Shown here in pieces: positions 11,990 through 24,915 of a stretch of DNA of 64,000 nucleotides (its first letter is position 1; each line of letters opens with the position of its first letter). Source of the DNA: Chrysoperla carnea (Eukaryota > Arthropoda > Insecta > Neuroptera > Chrysopidae); assembly GCF_905475395.1 (NCBI RefSeq), contig NC_058340.1:68984181-69048180 (forward strand), in the 5' to 3' direction. Below the pieces are notes generated by a model, which worked only from the letters and a program-made list of their open reading frames with translations, was not told where the DNA came from and searched no databases. The position numbers and the translations under genes were made by a program.

Positions 11990-14900
11990 AAAGGTAGTTA
12001 TTTTCAAAAAAAAGTCTACAACGAAACTCAGATTAGAGGAACCAAGTTGGATTTAAATCTAAATTCATGGAAATACTGACTCATGATTAATTGACTAAGA
12101 TCATAAAATTTATCTTTTGCCTTTCCTAAAATATAACCAATTTATGGCTTTTCAAATTTGATTTTACAAGATTAAAACATTTTTTTCGATAATTTAAAAA
12201 GTATTTAACGCATACAGTAACAAAAATTTAATCAGAAATAAAAATTATATCATTTTATTTCGAAGAACCATACATGACTTACTAAAAAAATATATAAATT
12301 TTTTTTTATTAATATCATAAATCGCAAAGTGGTACACGATTTTTAGTTTATAATAATAATAAAAATATTTTAATATTTTAATCGTAAAATAAATTGACAT
12401 CATATGTGTATGCTCTCTAACATTGTTTAAATAATATACGATGGTAGAACAATAGTGATCCAAGTATCATTCTTTTAAAAATAAAGATTTTAGTATGAGG
12501 GCACGAAAAAAACGTAATTTTTCATAATAGGGTATTATCGTTGGTCAAAAATAAATCATGAAATTTGAAAAAAGTTAAAATTTATATAAAAATATACTTA
12601 AATATTCTGATTTCGAGTCATAAAAGCATAATTTTCTTTTAAAATATTAAAATTAAAAATCGTAATTTTTTAACTGTATAGCACGTGACCTAAAACGCGG
12701 ACAAGCCTTGCTGTGATGTCGATATGAGCCATAGACCATTAATTAGTTCAGTGTAGACAGCTGGGTATAATATATACATAGATAATAAGTATTTATATTT
12801 TTTATAATCCGATGTCAATCAATATATCTGTCAAACTTATTTGTGCTATTTCGTGTAATGATACCGATATTACGTCATCAAATTGGATGCCCGTGTCTTT
12901 GACAGTTTAAAAAAGGTTTAAAATTTAATTTAAGTTTTTGGCAAGAAAGCGTGTGTATTTTTCCGAAATAAATTTTTGGTGGTTTTTTATCAGTAAAATC
13001 AACATTTTGAAGTACTTTTTCAAAAATAGTAGAATACCTTATTATTCCATGCCTCACTCATCCAAGCCAAGTGCTATTTGTCATCATTTTTTCTCGAGAA
13101 ATCCCAACTTATGAGGAATCAATTATAATAGTAAATATTGATTTTTATAAATATTGGCCAGTAAAAATCATTAATTACCTTAAAATTTAAAAATACATTT
13201 TTTTATTTTCCACAAATATAAAAGTGTTACTTGAATCACTTTCGTTCTACCGTCAGCACTTGTTGTCTCTGTTTGAGGTAATAAGATATATTTAGTGGTA
13301 TTTGGTATTTAATTTTATTTGTTCTTTTTTTTAAATAAGTACCTTAGGTATATCTATCTACGACACAAACGATTGTTACCTTGTACATGAAATCACAGTA
13401 CAGGTTTTAAGCGCTTTAAAATATTATATATGATATTTAATGCTTATAAAATTACAGTATATTTCATATAAATAGACCCCACTTAAACGAGTATATATTT
13501 GTAGATTATCACATAAGCCTTTTTTAGCAAAGGGCTGTACAGTTATTGTACTATAAGTGCAAATCTATCGAAAAAGCGAGGTTGGAAATGCAGCGGATTT
13601 TATAATTTGATATTGATATCAAAAAAAGAAGAAAAAAGATGGAAGCTATCTTTAGAGGGCTTTAAAATAGCTATGGTCGTTTTCTAACCATTTAGAATTC
13701 AAGCCTTCTTCATAAACTAGACATGACTTTTTTAGGTGCCTTTTAAGTAAAACGTTCTGACAAAATATTTGCAAATTGGAAAAAGGTTCATTTCCATCTT
13801 CGAAAAGGTGGCAAGTTGAAATCCAACTACTTTTGTCAATAGATTAACTCTAATACCATTGTGTTACTCAATGTTTCTGAAACTATGGTTTCTGATAGTT
13901 CTTTAGACACGAGGGATATTTTAGTATTAATACAGGTCTTTCAAATTCTATGCATCTCACGTGGTATCCACTGAGTTAAGTCAACAAAAATTATTCAAAG
14001 ACTCAATTTTTAAGTTTCTATTCAAAAACAGGCCATACAATAATGTGCGCGAAAAAATTTCTCATTTTTATCCATAAGAAAGAGATTCTATCTATAAAAT
14101 AAGGTTGAAGATTGTTTTCGTACTACCCACTCTATGCAGGAGTATCTTTAAAATTATTCTACTGACTTCTCGGGCAAATTTTACGCCCGATATACGCTCC
14201 TGAAAGTGTATACTATTATGTCCAAGCAAAAACAATCAGAATCCATAAAAGGGAATAATTCTGATGTCGAATTGGCCATATTATCCATAAAATTGTAGAA
14301 TTGGACTTGAAACTATGACAAAATTTGAAAATAAATTAAAATTGATTAAAAAACGTGAAAGTTATAAGCAATCAAAGATTGCACTCAAAGGGTGTCCATC
14401 TCCTTATAACAAAACAAATTTTTATAAGTAACCTCTATAGCGATATACACGTGTGACGTCACTATTTTGTATCTTCCTCTTTGTTTAGTTAGGAATTTTA
14501 AACGTTCATATCTTGCATGCTAGTAAAAATTTTGATAAACCAATCTCACTTTTCTATTCGTGAAGTGAGAATTTTTCATCTGAAGTGATTAAAAAAATTT
14601 AGTCCGATCTCGCATTTTAGATATTCGTTGTTAATACAAATCCTTGTAAAGTACTAGAAAATCTATATTAGAATAATCTCTTCTAAATACAGCACCATGG
14701 TACTTAGAAATTAAAGCTCTGGCGATGGATTAAAGTAAAGTAAATCTTTTTTATACAATATCATTATACACTCGAAAAATCTTTCCTTTGTGTAATAATT
14801 CGGCTTAGTCAAACACACCTATATGTATTTTAAACTGTAATATTTGAAATGCATTCCTAATTAAATACTATTATGCAAATAACCTAGTTTGAAACAATGG

Positions 14901-15529
14901 TTTTAAATGTTTGTATTACTTCAAAACCACCATTTATGTGTCCAAACAAAATATTTCATGCACAACTTCATTCCTGCAACAACTTTCAACGTCATTTTAC
15001 CTCACCTGGATAAATGAATTAAATCGTTTTTAGTCGTGATCGTAGAGACAGACTTGTTCATTAGGCTAGAATATTAACTATAATAGTAAAATTGGATAAG
15101 CAAATAATAGTCCAGGCTCCAAATGACTATGGTGATAAAATTTGAAACACGGCTCAAGAGAATACATGCTTTCTTTTCCTAAAAAAGCCTTCACAATTAA
15201 AAGACTGTGTGGTTTTTTGATAGAAACAATCATCTCGGCTGGATTTTGTAAAAGAAATTGTTGAAACTGTTAAAAAACTTTAGGGAATTCTTTGTGTCCT
15301 TGTCAAGAAAAAAGTTTCGTGCAAGTCTATGCACGAAACGATCTAAGCCTATGCTTGGGAAATCGTTTGAAAGTCTATGTTTTGAGTTCTGGAGCCCATT
15401 TTATTGCCCTAATTCCAGAAGCATTTTTAGCCCTAAGAAAAGCTCTTTATTTTCTCTATGCCCATTTTCACCGCTTTCTCGAGACCTTTTGGAAAACCCT
15501 AGTACTTTAAAAAGCCGGCGACACAGCAA
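11990..15529. other. No gene seen
   Basis: AT-rich sequence with homopolymers. 13,660-14,120 is a little less AT-rich and may be decayed transposon sequence, but no protein motif could be read in six frames. 15,258-15,529 continues from the RNase H fragment without recognisable motifs. Confidence 0.5.
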
Positions 15530-16150
15530 TCATTGTTTCTTATTCTTCGTCGCGTTCTCCGCAGAAATTGTCATTTGTGATCCCCCATTTTCCAGGTATA
15601 TCTCGATGGCACAGTTTTCCATGAAGACTCCAGTTATACAGATAAAATCCTCCTTATGGTTTAGTAGTCTCTTTGTCCTACTGATATCGATTTTCGGCCA
15701 CAAACGTATTTCTAGCAATGAAACTATCATCTTGATTCTGCCATACCTCAAATTGCTTTCTTTTTGTAAATTCAAGCCTTGCAAGTCTGTCTACTTCTAT
15801 ATTTCCCTTCACATATTCTTGGCTAGGTATTCCACGTAAACAGACCTTGCCGTCGTGGATCCGGGACAGAAATTTTGTCTATCTTGGCTACCTGGCTATC
15901 TGAGTAGATTGTGACAATTCTGAATGGTATGTCACTGCTCCTCATGAGGTAAGCTGCCTCTCTTATTAAGCAGTTTTTTGCTTAAAGTATACTGCAACCA
16001 TTCTTCAGTCTAAACGACTCTTGAATGCCGAATACCTCTGTGTAGATACCTGCGCCAGCTTCTTTGAGACTGTTACAAGAGACCATTGTTTTTGCGATGT
16101 GCGCTAGTTTCCCGCCGTTATATTTTACAACCTGTCTCCCTTTCATCACC
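15530..16150 (-). pseudogene. Degenerate RNase H domain of a non-LTR retrotransposon
   Basis: On the minus strand from about 16140 a frame reads KYNGGKLAHIAKTMVSCNSL, GAGIYTEVFGIQESFRLKNG, REAAYLMRSSDIPFRIVTI and YSDSQVAK. These are RNase H1-like motifs of LINEs such as the I and R1 groups. The DSQ Asp is kept. In the motif expected to read QAE, the Gln is a stop and the Glu is Lys. After a frameshift comes SQEYVKGNIEVDRLA, a decayed version of the H-G-x-x-G-N-x-x-A-D motif. The domain is inactive. The 193-codon open frame on the opposite strand is a by-product. Confidence 0.72.
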
Positions 16151-16169
16151 TGTACTAAATCGTAGTAGT

Positions 16170-18978
16170 AAAATTATTTTGTAACGAGCCACGATAAACA
16201 CTCACCAACACACACACATACACCAGCTCTCTCTGAATGCAATAAACATAACATAAACTAACAACTTATGTACACCTATATACACTTCTACAAAAGTTAT
16301 GAAGCATAGAGTTTATAGTGTGTAGATACACCTTCTTCATCGCTGGCATAACTTCAGTCAACAAGTGGAGTTTACTTTACTAAGGTGTATACTTACTTAA
16401 CAGCAGAAGACCACGAAGAGAACACCAGAGACCAAAGCTATTTTACATGGTCTGCAAACTGAAGAAGTGATGAACATGGCAGAAGAACATTCTGTGGTTA
16501 TTATAACTGAAGATGACGATGGTTAGAGAAGAACTTGAAATATTTTGAAGAAAAAAAAAAACGCTCTTTAATTTAATCGCGTTTTGGAAGGATTTTTTGG
16601 AAGTGAAGGACATTTTCTCCGTGGCGTTTGTTTGAGCTTGTGTGTTTTGTAAATAAATAACCAAATCAGGTGCGGCTGTTTACAAATTACTTGAAAAAGA
16701 ATCGGCCGGATGTGTTGGATTGTGTATTGTTGATGTTTGTGTGTTGATTGTATATCAAAAATTTGTTTATAATTGTGTTTATTGTTAGGAGAAAAAATTA
16801 CAATAATGAGGATACTTAAATTTGATTGGTATGCATTTAATTTAATTTATTTTATTTTTTATTTATATATATTTATTTTTATAAGTTAGTTTTATTTAGT
16901 TTTGAGTAAGTTTTGCTCAGAGTGTGAGTTATACATATTATATTTATATGAGAGTGTGCGAGAAATTAATAAGTGAGCCTCAAAAATGTGGAGTAGTAGT
17001 CAATCGAATTTTTTACTTTTGGATGTACGAAATTTTTTAATTGTTGAAATCAAGTGAGTTATGATTTTAACAGTGTATATATTATTAAGCGATATTTTTT
17101 TAAAGTGTATTTACAAAAATTGTGTGTATTTTTATACAAAAAGTGCCTTTTTAAGATTTTTTTGTGGTATCGTTAGTTTCTAAAAGAACGGTTTTGATAA
17201 CATGAAATGTTATACAATACCTGCGAACGTTTCTTCTGGAAAATCCAAATGTTTTAGTGAAAATATACATAAAAAAGAAGCTATTCTCGTGGTCACGTAG
17301 CAAGAGTTTACAATTAATCAATATCTTGGATATTTTTCCCGAAAGAAATGAACGAAAACCTGTTCATGTTGAATTTTTCTAGCTTTTTGGTTTGGAAATG
17401 GTATTAAAAAAGTTGTGCCCAGGCGTGGTTTTATGAGTGAATTTCGAAATATTACCAAAGTGAAATTAACTACTTAAACATCGGCCGTAGAATCTAGTTC
17501 CGAACCCCTCGCTTTCGCGACGAAGGTCTAAAAGCTAGAACGTGTTTTTTACCGAGATTTGCTGAATACAATTCGAATAAATAACAAAGTGAAAAAGTTA
17601 ATAGTATATCGGTTGAGAATCGAACCCCAAACCCTGCTCTTTTTGTGGTTAGGGAGTAAGGATTAAACTCTCGAGTGATGCTCCATTAAGTTTTTGACTA
17701 TTAAGTTTTTATTTCTCCGACGTACTTAAAAATTTTACCCATCATTCAACTCTCCTCGAATATTGAATTCGACAAAGAATAATTTTATAAACGTACAACC
17801 TATAAAAGATGCAATTTTTGGCACAATCGAATCATTTCACTTTTGAAAGAGGTTTAATCAGCAAATAATTTGTTTGAAATGTAGTTGAAAAATAATTTTG
17901 AAAAAATATTACAGATCGATGATCGTCTGGATTTTAAAAAGATGACTGATTGGAATTTTGATAAAATTAAACACTTCTAGGATACTTCTTGACGAGTGAA
18001 AAACATTTTTGGAATTTTTGAGACCTCTGAATCTTCCAGGAGGTTCAAACTACAAACCCTTTGTTGAATCCAAAAATCTTTCAAATTTAAATCATTCGGC
18101 AACTTTGCTTTTAGATTTCCTCAGGTCATTGAAAGCCGCTTTTATTATTTCTCCAAAGTAATGATGATCAAAAAATTTGATAAGACCATCAAACTATAAA
18201 TAGCTTCTTGTTAGATTTTCACAAGATAAAACAATAAATTTTTCGAGGTAATAGCGTGATATAAGCACTTTTCGTCTGAATTCTAAGAATACTCTTTGTG
18301 AATAAATTACCTAATTTACTGATAACCTCTCCAAACTGAATGTTATGGGAACTTAATGTATGACCGTGAATTTTTTTTTGTTTAAACAGAGGAAATATTC
18401 AGTTTTTTTTTTATTGTTTGTTCATTATGCGACCGCGACCGTGAAGATCACTTTTAATTGTATGTTTTTTTTTCTCCGTTGTTGCTACTTGCTAGTTTTA
18501 ATATTTAAGTACACTAATTTAATTTGAACCAAAACGTAGCGCGAAATTTGGAAATTAACTGAAAAAATTCCAGTGCAAAGTATATCCAATTTTTTACTTT
18601 AGCTTAAAATTTGAATAAAAAACTATATGGGAAGTGAGATTAATTAGTTTGTTCTGGAAAATGAGAAACCTTAATTTGGCCTCTTTTCCATTTGAACCCA
18701 GGTATTGGCGAATCATGTTTATTATCTCGAGATTGAAGTAATAAAACTGAAATAATTTATCAAATCTTCTACGATACTCCAGAGGAAAAAGATTTAACCT
18801 ATTGTGATACAAGTTGCTTTTGAATGAGAATATCTTAAGGACTTAAAAACCTTCTAACTTCTTACAATTTCTGGAGGACTTAACAAAATAAATTTTTAAA
18901 AACTGTTGATAGGGTAGTAGAAGGTTGGGTGCTGATTGATTATTTTGGCCAGTTATGGATTATTAAGATAATTTAATG
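16170..18978. other. No gene seen
   Basis: Includes a CA-rich stretch (16200-16220), GT-rich sequence (16625-16760) and AT-rich low complexity. Several donor-like GTAAG or GTGAG sites occur but no linked open frame. It may hold upstream sdt intron or UTR sequence. Confidence 0.5.
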
Positions 18979-19088
18979 AACCTATACCAAAATTTTGTGC
19001 CTATCATCAATATTTTTAAGCGTTATAATTTTGAGACTAAACTTATTATACCTTGATATATATTACATATATACATGGTATAATTATA
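18979..19088 (-). repeat. Family A, 5'-end fragment
   Basis: CCTATACCAAAATTTTGTGC to CATATATACATGGTATAA, inverted first about 110 bp of family A, including the terminal palindrome. Confidence 0.7.
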
Positions 19089-19089
19089 T

Positions 19090-20729
19090 GACTTTTTCAA
19101 ATTCAATAGTGGCTGTCTAATTTCAAAAATGACAACCTTTTTTTTTCGTTTTGATATGAAAAAGAATTCTTTGTGTTTCAATTGTCTAAAAAGAATTAGG
19201 TTTCTTTCTTTCATTTTGGGTAAGGGGTTGGTTAACTTTTTTTACAAAATATACCCTTAGAAATTATTAAAGTCATTTGAAGCCGTCAAATAGGCGCCTA
19301 TTAAATTATATGGACACTTGACAATAAAAAAGTATTAAGTTACTTTTGAGTGATAGAATATAGTTTATTAACACTTTAAAAACATTTATTATTTATTATT
19401 ATATGTAAAGTATCCAGACATGAATCTCTGCCTTTGCAGACACTTAGGATTTTTATGTCTGTTTGTCCTTGAATCATTATATTTGTCTGATATTGATCCT
19501 AACGAGAACCATTCGTCATACGCTTACTGAAATGCAATTTTCTTGTTATTTATTGATTAATTTCAATTTGATCCACATTTGAGTTGTCTGATTTAAAAAA
19601 TTTGATATTTTACTGCTTCTGTAAGCGATTTTTTGGAGGTTCTCCAAAAAAAGGTTTCTGGAGGTGATCACCATTGGATTAACCACCAGGTATTAATAGA
19701 CAAAATAGTCAAAATTATGATTTTTGACAAAATGCCAGATTCCAAAAAAAAAAAATTATTCCAAAAATTTCCAACTATAAAGTGGTCTAAAATATTGAAA
19801 TAATTTTGAGAAATCTTATTCCTTCAAATAATACAAATAATACATGGGGAAAATATTTAGGAAGATTGTGAAAAAAATTCGAAACCGATCGATCGTGCAG
19901 TTTCGGAGAAATCTTGCTCACCGACTTTGAAAATACGTGTTCTTATAAAGATATGTTTTATCATGTAACAAGGCTAATTATCTTAAAATTTGGCATAAGT
20001 GACAATCGCTTTTCCTACATTTAAAGGAAATGAATGGTATTTGTCTGTTATTTCTTCTATAAGTGATTTTCTATAAATCTTTAGGCATCAATATTTAGGC
20101 AAAAGTATAGTAGGTATATTTCGAAAAATTTTACTCTAAAATTTCGTCTAATTTTCGCAAGTTTTAACAGAATCTACTCTCAAAATTTAAAGCGTAAGTC
20201 TCAAATATTTTCATAGATTTATTTTTTTTTTTGAATTGAAACTTTTTTTTTTTTTTCAAAACATATTTTTAAAATGACTTTTTATAGAAATGTTTTTGTA
20301 TATTCAATAAATAAAAAGTAAGTCTCTACACCTTTTTTACACTCTCACAACAGGTAAATAACATTCTTCTGAAAAAACGTTTGCTTAAAAATATTTTTAC
20401 GTGTGTGTTGTAGAACTAAGCTATTAAACTCATTTTGAATACATAACTAAGGAGTTCTTAGTTTTTTTGTTGGTGTACCTAATAAAAATCTTTGGATGTT
20501 TATTAAAAATTAAAAAATTTTTATGTTACGCTTTAACAAATCCATTAAAATTCCAATATTATAAAATTTTTACCTTGAAAATTTATTATAAATAATTAAA
20601 ATTAGCACGTACCTACCTATACAATAAGCAAAAGCATAAAGTCTTATTTTTTTTTAGCAGAATTGATTATTTATCTAATTATAAATTCATAAAAGTTTTT
20701 GTTTTAATCGTATTTTGAAAACTTTTTGT
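19090..20729. other. No gene seen
   Basis: AT-rich with long T and A runs (20220-20260). Nothing coding recognised. Confidence 0.55.
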
Positions 20730-20962
20730 TTTTTGATACTCTCACAAAAATTTTGAATTAAGATTGCGTTGTGTGGCGTCTTTACATGAAATGAATCTAA
20801 TTAGTCCATTTCCGATTGTCTGTCTGTCGCCAGTCCGTCTGTCATCATGGTAACTCAAAAACGAAAAAAGATATCAAGCTGAAATTTTTATAGCATGCTT
20901 AGGACGAGTTTGTAAATGAGTAACATAGGGTTCAATTGGGTCTAACAAGTCTTAACGATATA
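20730..20962 (+). repeat. Family A, internal fragment
   Basis: AATTAGTCCATTTCCGATTG, a degenerate GTCTGTCTGTC tract, GGTAACTCAAAAACG, and ends near TTCAATTGGGTCT. It is more diverged than the other copies. Confidence 0.65.
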
Positions 20963-21455
20963 TTTCGAATGGGTCAATATTTTTTACAATTTTTCTAAAC
21001 ATAACATTTAGAATGGAGTCTCAGAATCTGTTATTTTTGGAACACAATTAATTTGATACTATTAAATCAATAGTTTCTGAAAAAATTTTCTATTTTTCTA
21101 TGAAACGCTACAACAATTGTGCTGATTATATTACAAAATTGTGACGTCAGTTCTTAGTAATCCAAAGAAAACATAACTGATTCTAATTTCAATTATTTAT
21201 TTTTATTAATAATAAATACTGGGAATTTTTATAATATTGAAAATACAATTTACAATAATTTAAAGAATTTTAATTGATTCTTCATTATTTTAATTAAGTT
21301 TTATTTACAATAATTTGTAATTTTTGTTTGTAAAAGTGATTTTACCTTCGAGATTTTTCGAACTTCTTTTCTATTCCTCTTTCAGTATTTCTGAACCGTA
21401 AGTTATTTTTTTAAATAAATAAATAAATTTTTCAAATGTAATAAATAGGTACTCT

Positions 21456-21776
21456 TTGCATGGTGAGGTCTTTAAATTTAATAGCACTAACGCCAATGTA
21501 AATAAAATAATAAATAATAATTATTTAATCTGGTATCAATCTGCATATGAGTATCGAAAGTTATGGAACTTCGTAATGAAATGGTGCAAAACATATAAAG
21601 AATTTGTTAGAAAATGTTCGAGCAATAATCCAGAAACGACAGAAGAAAACACGATCTCAAATGCAGCCTTGGTATTTCAGTCCTTGTCCAAAGTTCGACC
21701 AAGGCTAAGTAATCAAGTTTTGGTTTGCCAATCATTACCAAAGGTTAATAATCAAATCTCTCTAGCATTTGTTTAG
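21456..21776 (+). CDS. Hypothetical open frame, 106 codons, not recognised
   Basis: Initiated at a TTG-type codon in the frame, with contents such as YQSAYEYRKLWNFVMKWCKT and a doubled phrase LVFQSLSKV / LVCQSLPKV near the end. No known domain, no clear start context. It may be a decayed repeat or chance. Listed because it is among the longest unexplained frames. Confidence 0.15.
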   Translation: MHGEVFKFNSTNANVNKIINNNYLIWYQSAYEYRKLWNFVMKWCKTYKEFVRKCSSNNPETTEENTISNAALVFQSLSKVRPRLSNQVLVCQSLPKVNNQISLAFV

Positions 21777-22198
21777 GCCAATGATACGAGTTTGTAAATA
21801 AATCCAAATCTGATCCTCAAATTTGATACGTTGTTAATTCAAGGCTGGAATAAATTTTGGCTTCCAAACTTGTTTCCATCGACAAATACCTCTTCCCTGA
21901 TTATCCTCACTTACAGAACTTGAATTGCCCACCGAATGGTTACCAATTAACCTGCCTAATGTATTCAGGACAAATCTTTTCTAAAATTTGGATTAATGAT
22001 TTGATTCGGGTGAGTTTTGTTAAATATGTACTCGAATGAAAATGAATTTGACCCGAGGTCGTTTACACTCGAGCTTCCGAGTCAACTCAGTGCGACCAAG
22101 TAGATTCGGTGAGACAAATAAATAATGTTTAACTAATTTTTTGTAATTTATTTCATATTAATTATTAATAATTAATATTACTAATTGAATAAAGGTGT

Positions 22199-22495
22199 TT
22201 AAAAATGGGTATATCCACAATTTTTTCTATGAATTCTTACCCGTAGGAACATTGTGAAGGTTCTTCTCATCATTGCTACAGTTAGATATTGAATTGTTAG
22301 CAATTTCTTCCTAATTTTCTTCTTACTATTCCTACGTGTTCGAATTGTGGGCAAAATTAAAGTTGCAGGAAATGTAAATTGCGCGAGTGACTCGAAAACT
22401 CCTTTTAATAAAGTTGAGGGCTGAGCTGATCTTCCTTCAATCAAGAAGCTCGTATACATTAAGGACTTGAAACTACATCTGTTCAGGTTTTTCAA
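22199..22495 (-). CDS. Hypothetical open frame, 98 codons, not recognised
   Basis: Contains TRRNSKKKIRKKLLTIQYL; base composition is slightly less AT-rich than the surroundings. A GTAAGA donor-like site occurs within it. No family recognised. Confidence 0.15.
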   Translation of the reverse strand: MKNLNRCSFKSLMYTSFLIEGRSAQPSTLLKGVFESLAQFTFPATLILPTIRTRRNSKKKIRKKLLTIQYLTVAMMRRTFTMFLRVRIHRKNCGYTHF

Positions 22496-22696
22496 GCACG
22501 TTAGTGCTGATTCATCCTAGTTTATTATATGTAAATTTATCATAGTCAAATTTAAAAAAATTCTAAATATGCATATCATAGTTATCCAGCCTCCTCTTTC
22601 TCCGCTTCACAAGAGAAATGAATACACACCTCCTATTTTTTTTCATTTCAAATAACATATTCATTTTTTTTTTTTGAAAAACAAAAAAAATACATA

Positions 22697-23083
22697 TTCG
22701 TTGTGTGCGTAGTCATGGTGGGGATAATAAAATCGATGCCAGCGCTTTAAGTGAAAAATTTTGGAGATAAAGTGGGCTGTTATGACTAATTTGCAATTAT
22801 TTACATGTTAATGATATAGAAACTGTCAAATTAAAATGATTGAAAAACACTAATTAATTAAACTTAATGCATTAAAAATTGTGAAAATAAGAAATCAAAT
22901 TGTACAAATATTATTTTTCAAATGTTAATTATCGTAATTATTTATTTAAATTTGTGAAACAAGAATATTAAATTTTAAATGTAAGTTTTCAATGCAATCC
23001 ACACAATTATATATGCATCCATTAATTCTATAATTAAAGTAGTGTATCGTTGTCATGGAAACGAAATTCACGCTCGGAGCGAA
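22697..23083. mobile_element. 387-bp MITE (TTCG ends, TA target site), copy 2
   Basis: Same orientation and termini as copy 1, TA at 22695-22696 and 23084-23085. The two copies are roughly 93-95% identical by eye. Confidence 0.88.
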
Positions 23084-24062
23084 TATGTGTAAAAACACAT
23101 TTTTAATATTAAAACGGTTACTCGTAAATAAATATTTTAACAGTATTTTTGTTAGAAACACAACAAAACACAGTTTTTTTTTTTTTTTTTGGTATGTTAT
23201 TGTATATTTTTATTTCATTAATTAATTTTTCGTTTCTTTTAACGTCTCTATATTTTATATTATTTATATCATTGTTTTTGTTTTTATGAACGTAGTTCGT
23301 ACGAATTCAGGTAAATAAATTTTGTTTAATTGGAATTCATAACTAACAAAAAATAACCACATAATATTCTAACTGGGATTTAAGATTTATACAGGCTGTA
23401 TTTTTGAGAACTGTATATACGCTTTAAGCATAGTTCAAGTGACAATTTATGATAGTTTATATTTTTCAATTGTTATGTTTCACGCTCACTTTGCATCAGG
23501 TAATTGCCAGGTTATTGTCAGTTTCAAACAATGCATTGTCGACACTACACAAGAATTCAAGTTATAGACGCGCTTTACTAAAAAATGAAAGGGGTGCTTC
23601 ATATTTTTTCATACCGGGCTCCTTATATAAAAATCGATTCTTAAAGAGTAACCTCAAAAAATAAGGAAAATTATACCAGAAAATCAGGAGTCATCAGGGA
23701 ATTTTGAAAATTGATACCCTCTCCAAAAAGACACTTCAATCACAGAATTCTCGGAATGTGGCCATTATGGAATACTCTATTGTCGTTATGAAATACGTTT
23801 TATTGAGTTTACTAAAATAGAATCACGAAGATTCGAACCATTACTGCCGTAAATTTTTCGCTACGTTGTCCAGAATCTACACGTGTGATATTTTTATTAA
23901 TTCTAAATCGATATTTTTAGACATTTCACTTCAATATTATTATATTATTTTTCTCCTCTCCAGGCGGAAAGTGCCAACTTTTACCTTGCTGTACTAAACA
24001 AAGTTACCGCTTTCCGCCTCCGTTGACCAGAAAAATAGTACACACACCACGGGAGCAAGTGA

Positions 24063-24113
24063 AGAATGTCTCAGAGTTTATGTTTGTCGTGAACATGAAT
24101 TCTGAGACATTCT
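24063..24113. repeat. Short hairpin, about 22-bp arms
   Basis: GAATGTCTCAGAGTTTATGT faces TGAATTCTGAGACATTC; 19 of 22 positions pair around a loop GTCGT. It is shorter than an animal pre-miRNA. Confidence 0.65.
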
Positions 24114-24449
24114 TTGCTTTTGCTACCTATATAAGACCTTTTGCTACCTATAACAGAATTGTTAGAGCATGGTCGTTTTGGGATACTCTTCAAGGACAAA
24201 TGCTTTTCGTTAACTTTACCAAAAAAAATCTTGAGAAAATTCAACACTAAAAACAAAATTGATTAAATGATAAATTGTAAATTCTTCTGTAACGTTGAAA
24301 TCGATTGTTTTGTAAGAGATCAAATTTGTCGTTGCGTTGTCCAAAATCTAACACGTGCGATATTTTTAGTCATGCCAATGCCAAAGTCATGAAAGAGTAC
24401 AGAAAATAAACAATATTTACAAATATAAATACTTCAAACATAATAATAA

Positions 24450-24720
24450 AAACACAACGAAGCAAAGCAAGCAAAGAGAGTAAAGTAAGTAAGTACTCCA
24501 ATCCAAGAGTATGTTATTAGTGAGTTGTGAAGAACACAACGCTGTGCTCGCGAGGGTCGTTGCCTTTTTCAATGTTATTAAGTTAAGAAGAGAAGCCCGC
24601 GAGTCGTCAGTTCGTCCATAGTTTGTCTTCTTATAAGTGTATAGTTTTTATTCGTGGAGGAGTATACAAACGGTTATCTATATAAGCAGTCCATAGACAT
24701 CGTCGAATATTTTTAAAGCT
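24450..24720 (+). promoter_or_regulatory. Possible promoter and 5' UTR, candidate upstream exon for sdt
   Basis: A locally GC-richer, apparently single-copy stretch (CGCTGTGCTCGCGAGGGTCG, AAGCCCGCGAGTCG) with an insect initiator match TCAGTT at 24607-24612. No TATA box at -30 and no convincing DPE. It lies 5.7 kb upstream of the first visible sdt exon on the same strand. The link to sdt is inference only. Confidence 0.22.
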
Positions 24721-24799
24721 GTTCACGGATTAATTCCAGAACACTAGCTTCATCTTGGCAAACCATTTCTTGGAATATCAATAACAGCTAAAATTAAAG

Positions 24800-24915
24800 A
24801 ATGGATGGTTTAGTCTTGTCAAGTTTCATTCAAATCCATTCAGTAGTTCTTGCGTGAAAGCGTAACAAACAAATAAACAAACAACCTTACTTTCACATTT
24901 AAAATATATAGGAAT
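24800..24915 (+). repeat. Probable 3' tail of a LINE or SINE
   Basis: TTTCATTCAAATCCATTCAG, TAGTTCTTGCGTGAAAGCGTAA and CAAACAAATAAACAAACA then TTTCACATTTAAAATATATAGG. This phrase order is common at 3' ends of insect retroposons. Classification is from memory of such ends only. Confidence 0.4.

Noticed and set aside
15258..15839. 193-codon open frame on the plus strand, the longest uninterrupted non-sdt frame in the window
   Set aside because: It lies antisense to the RNase H relic of a LINE, has Ser/Phe/Leu-rich low-information content and no domain. The minus-strand motifs explain the conserved sequence better.
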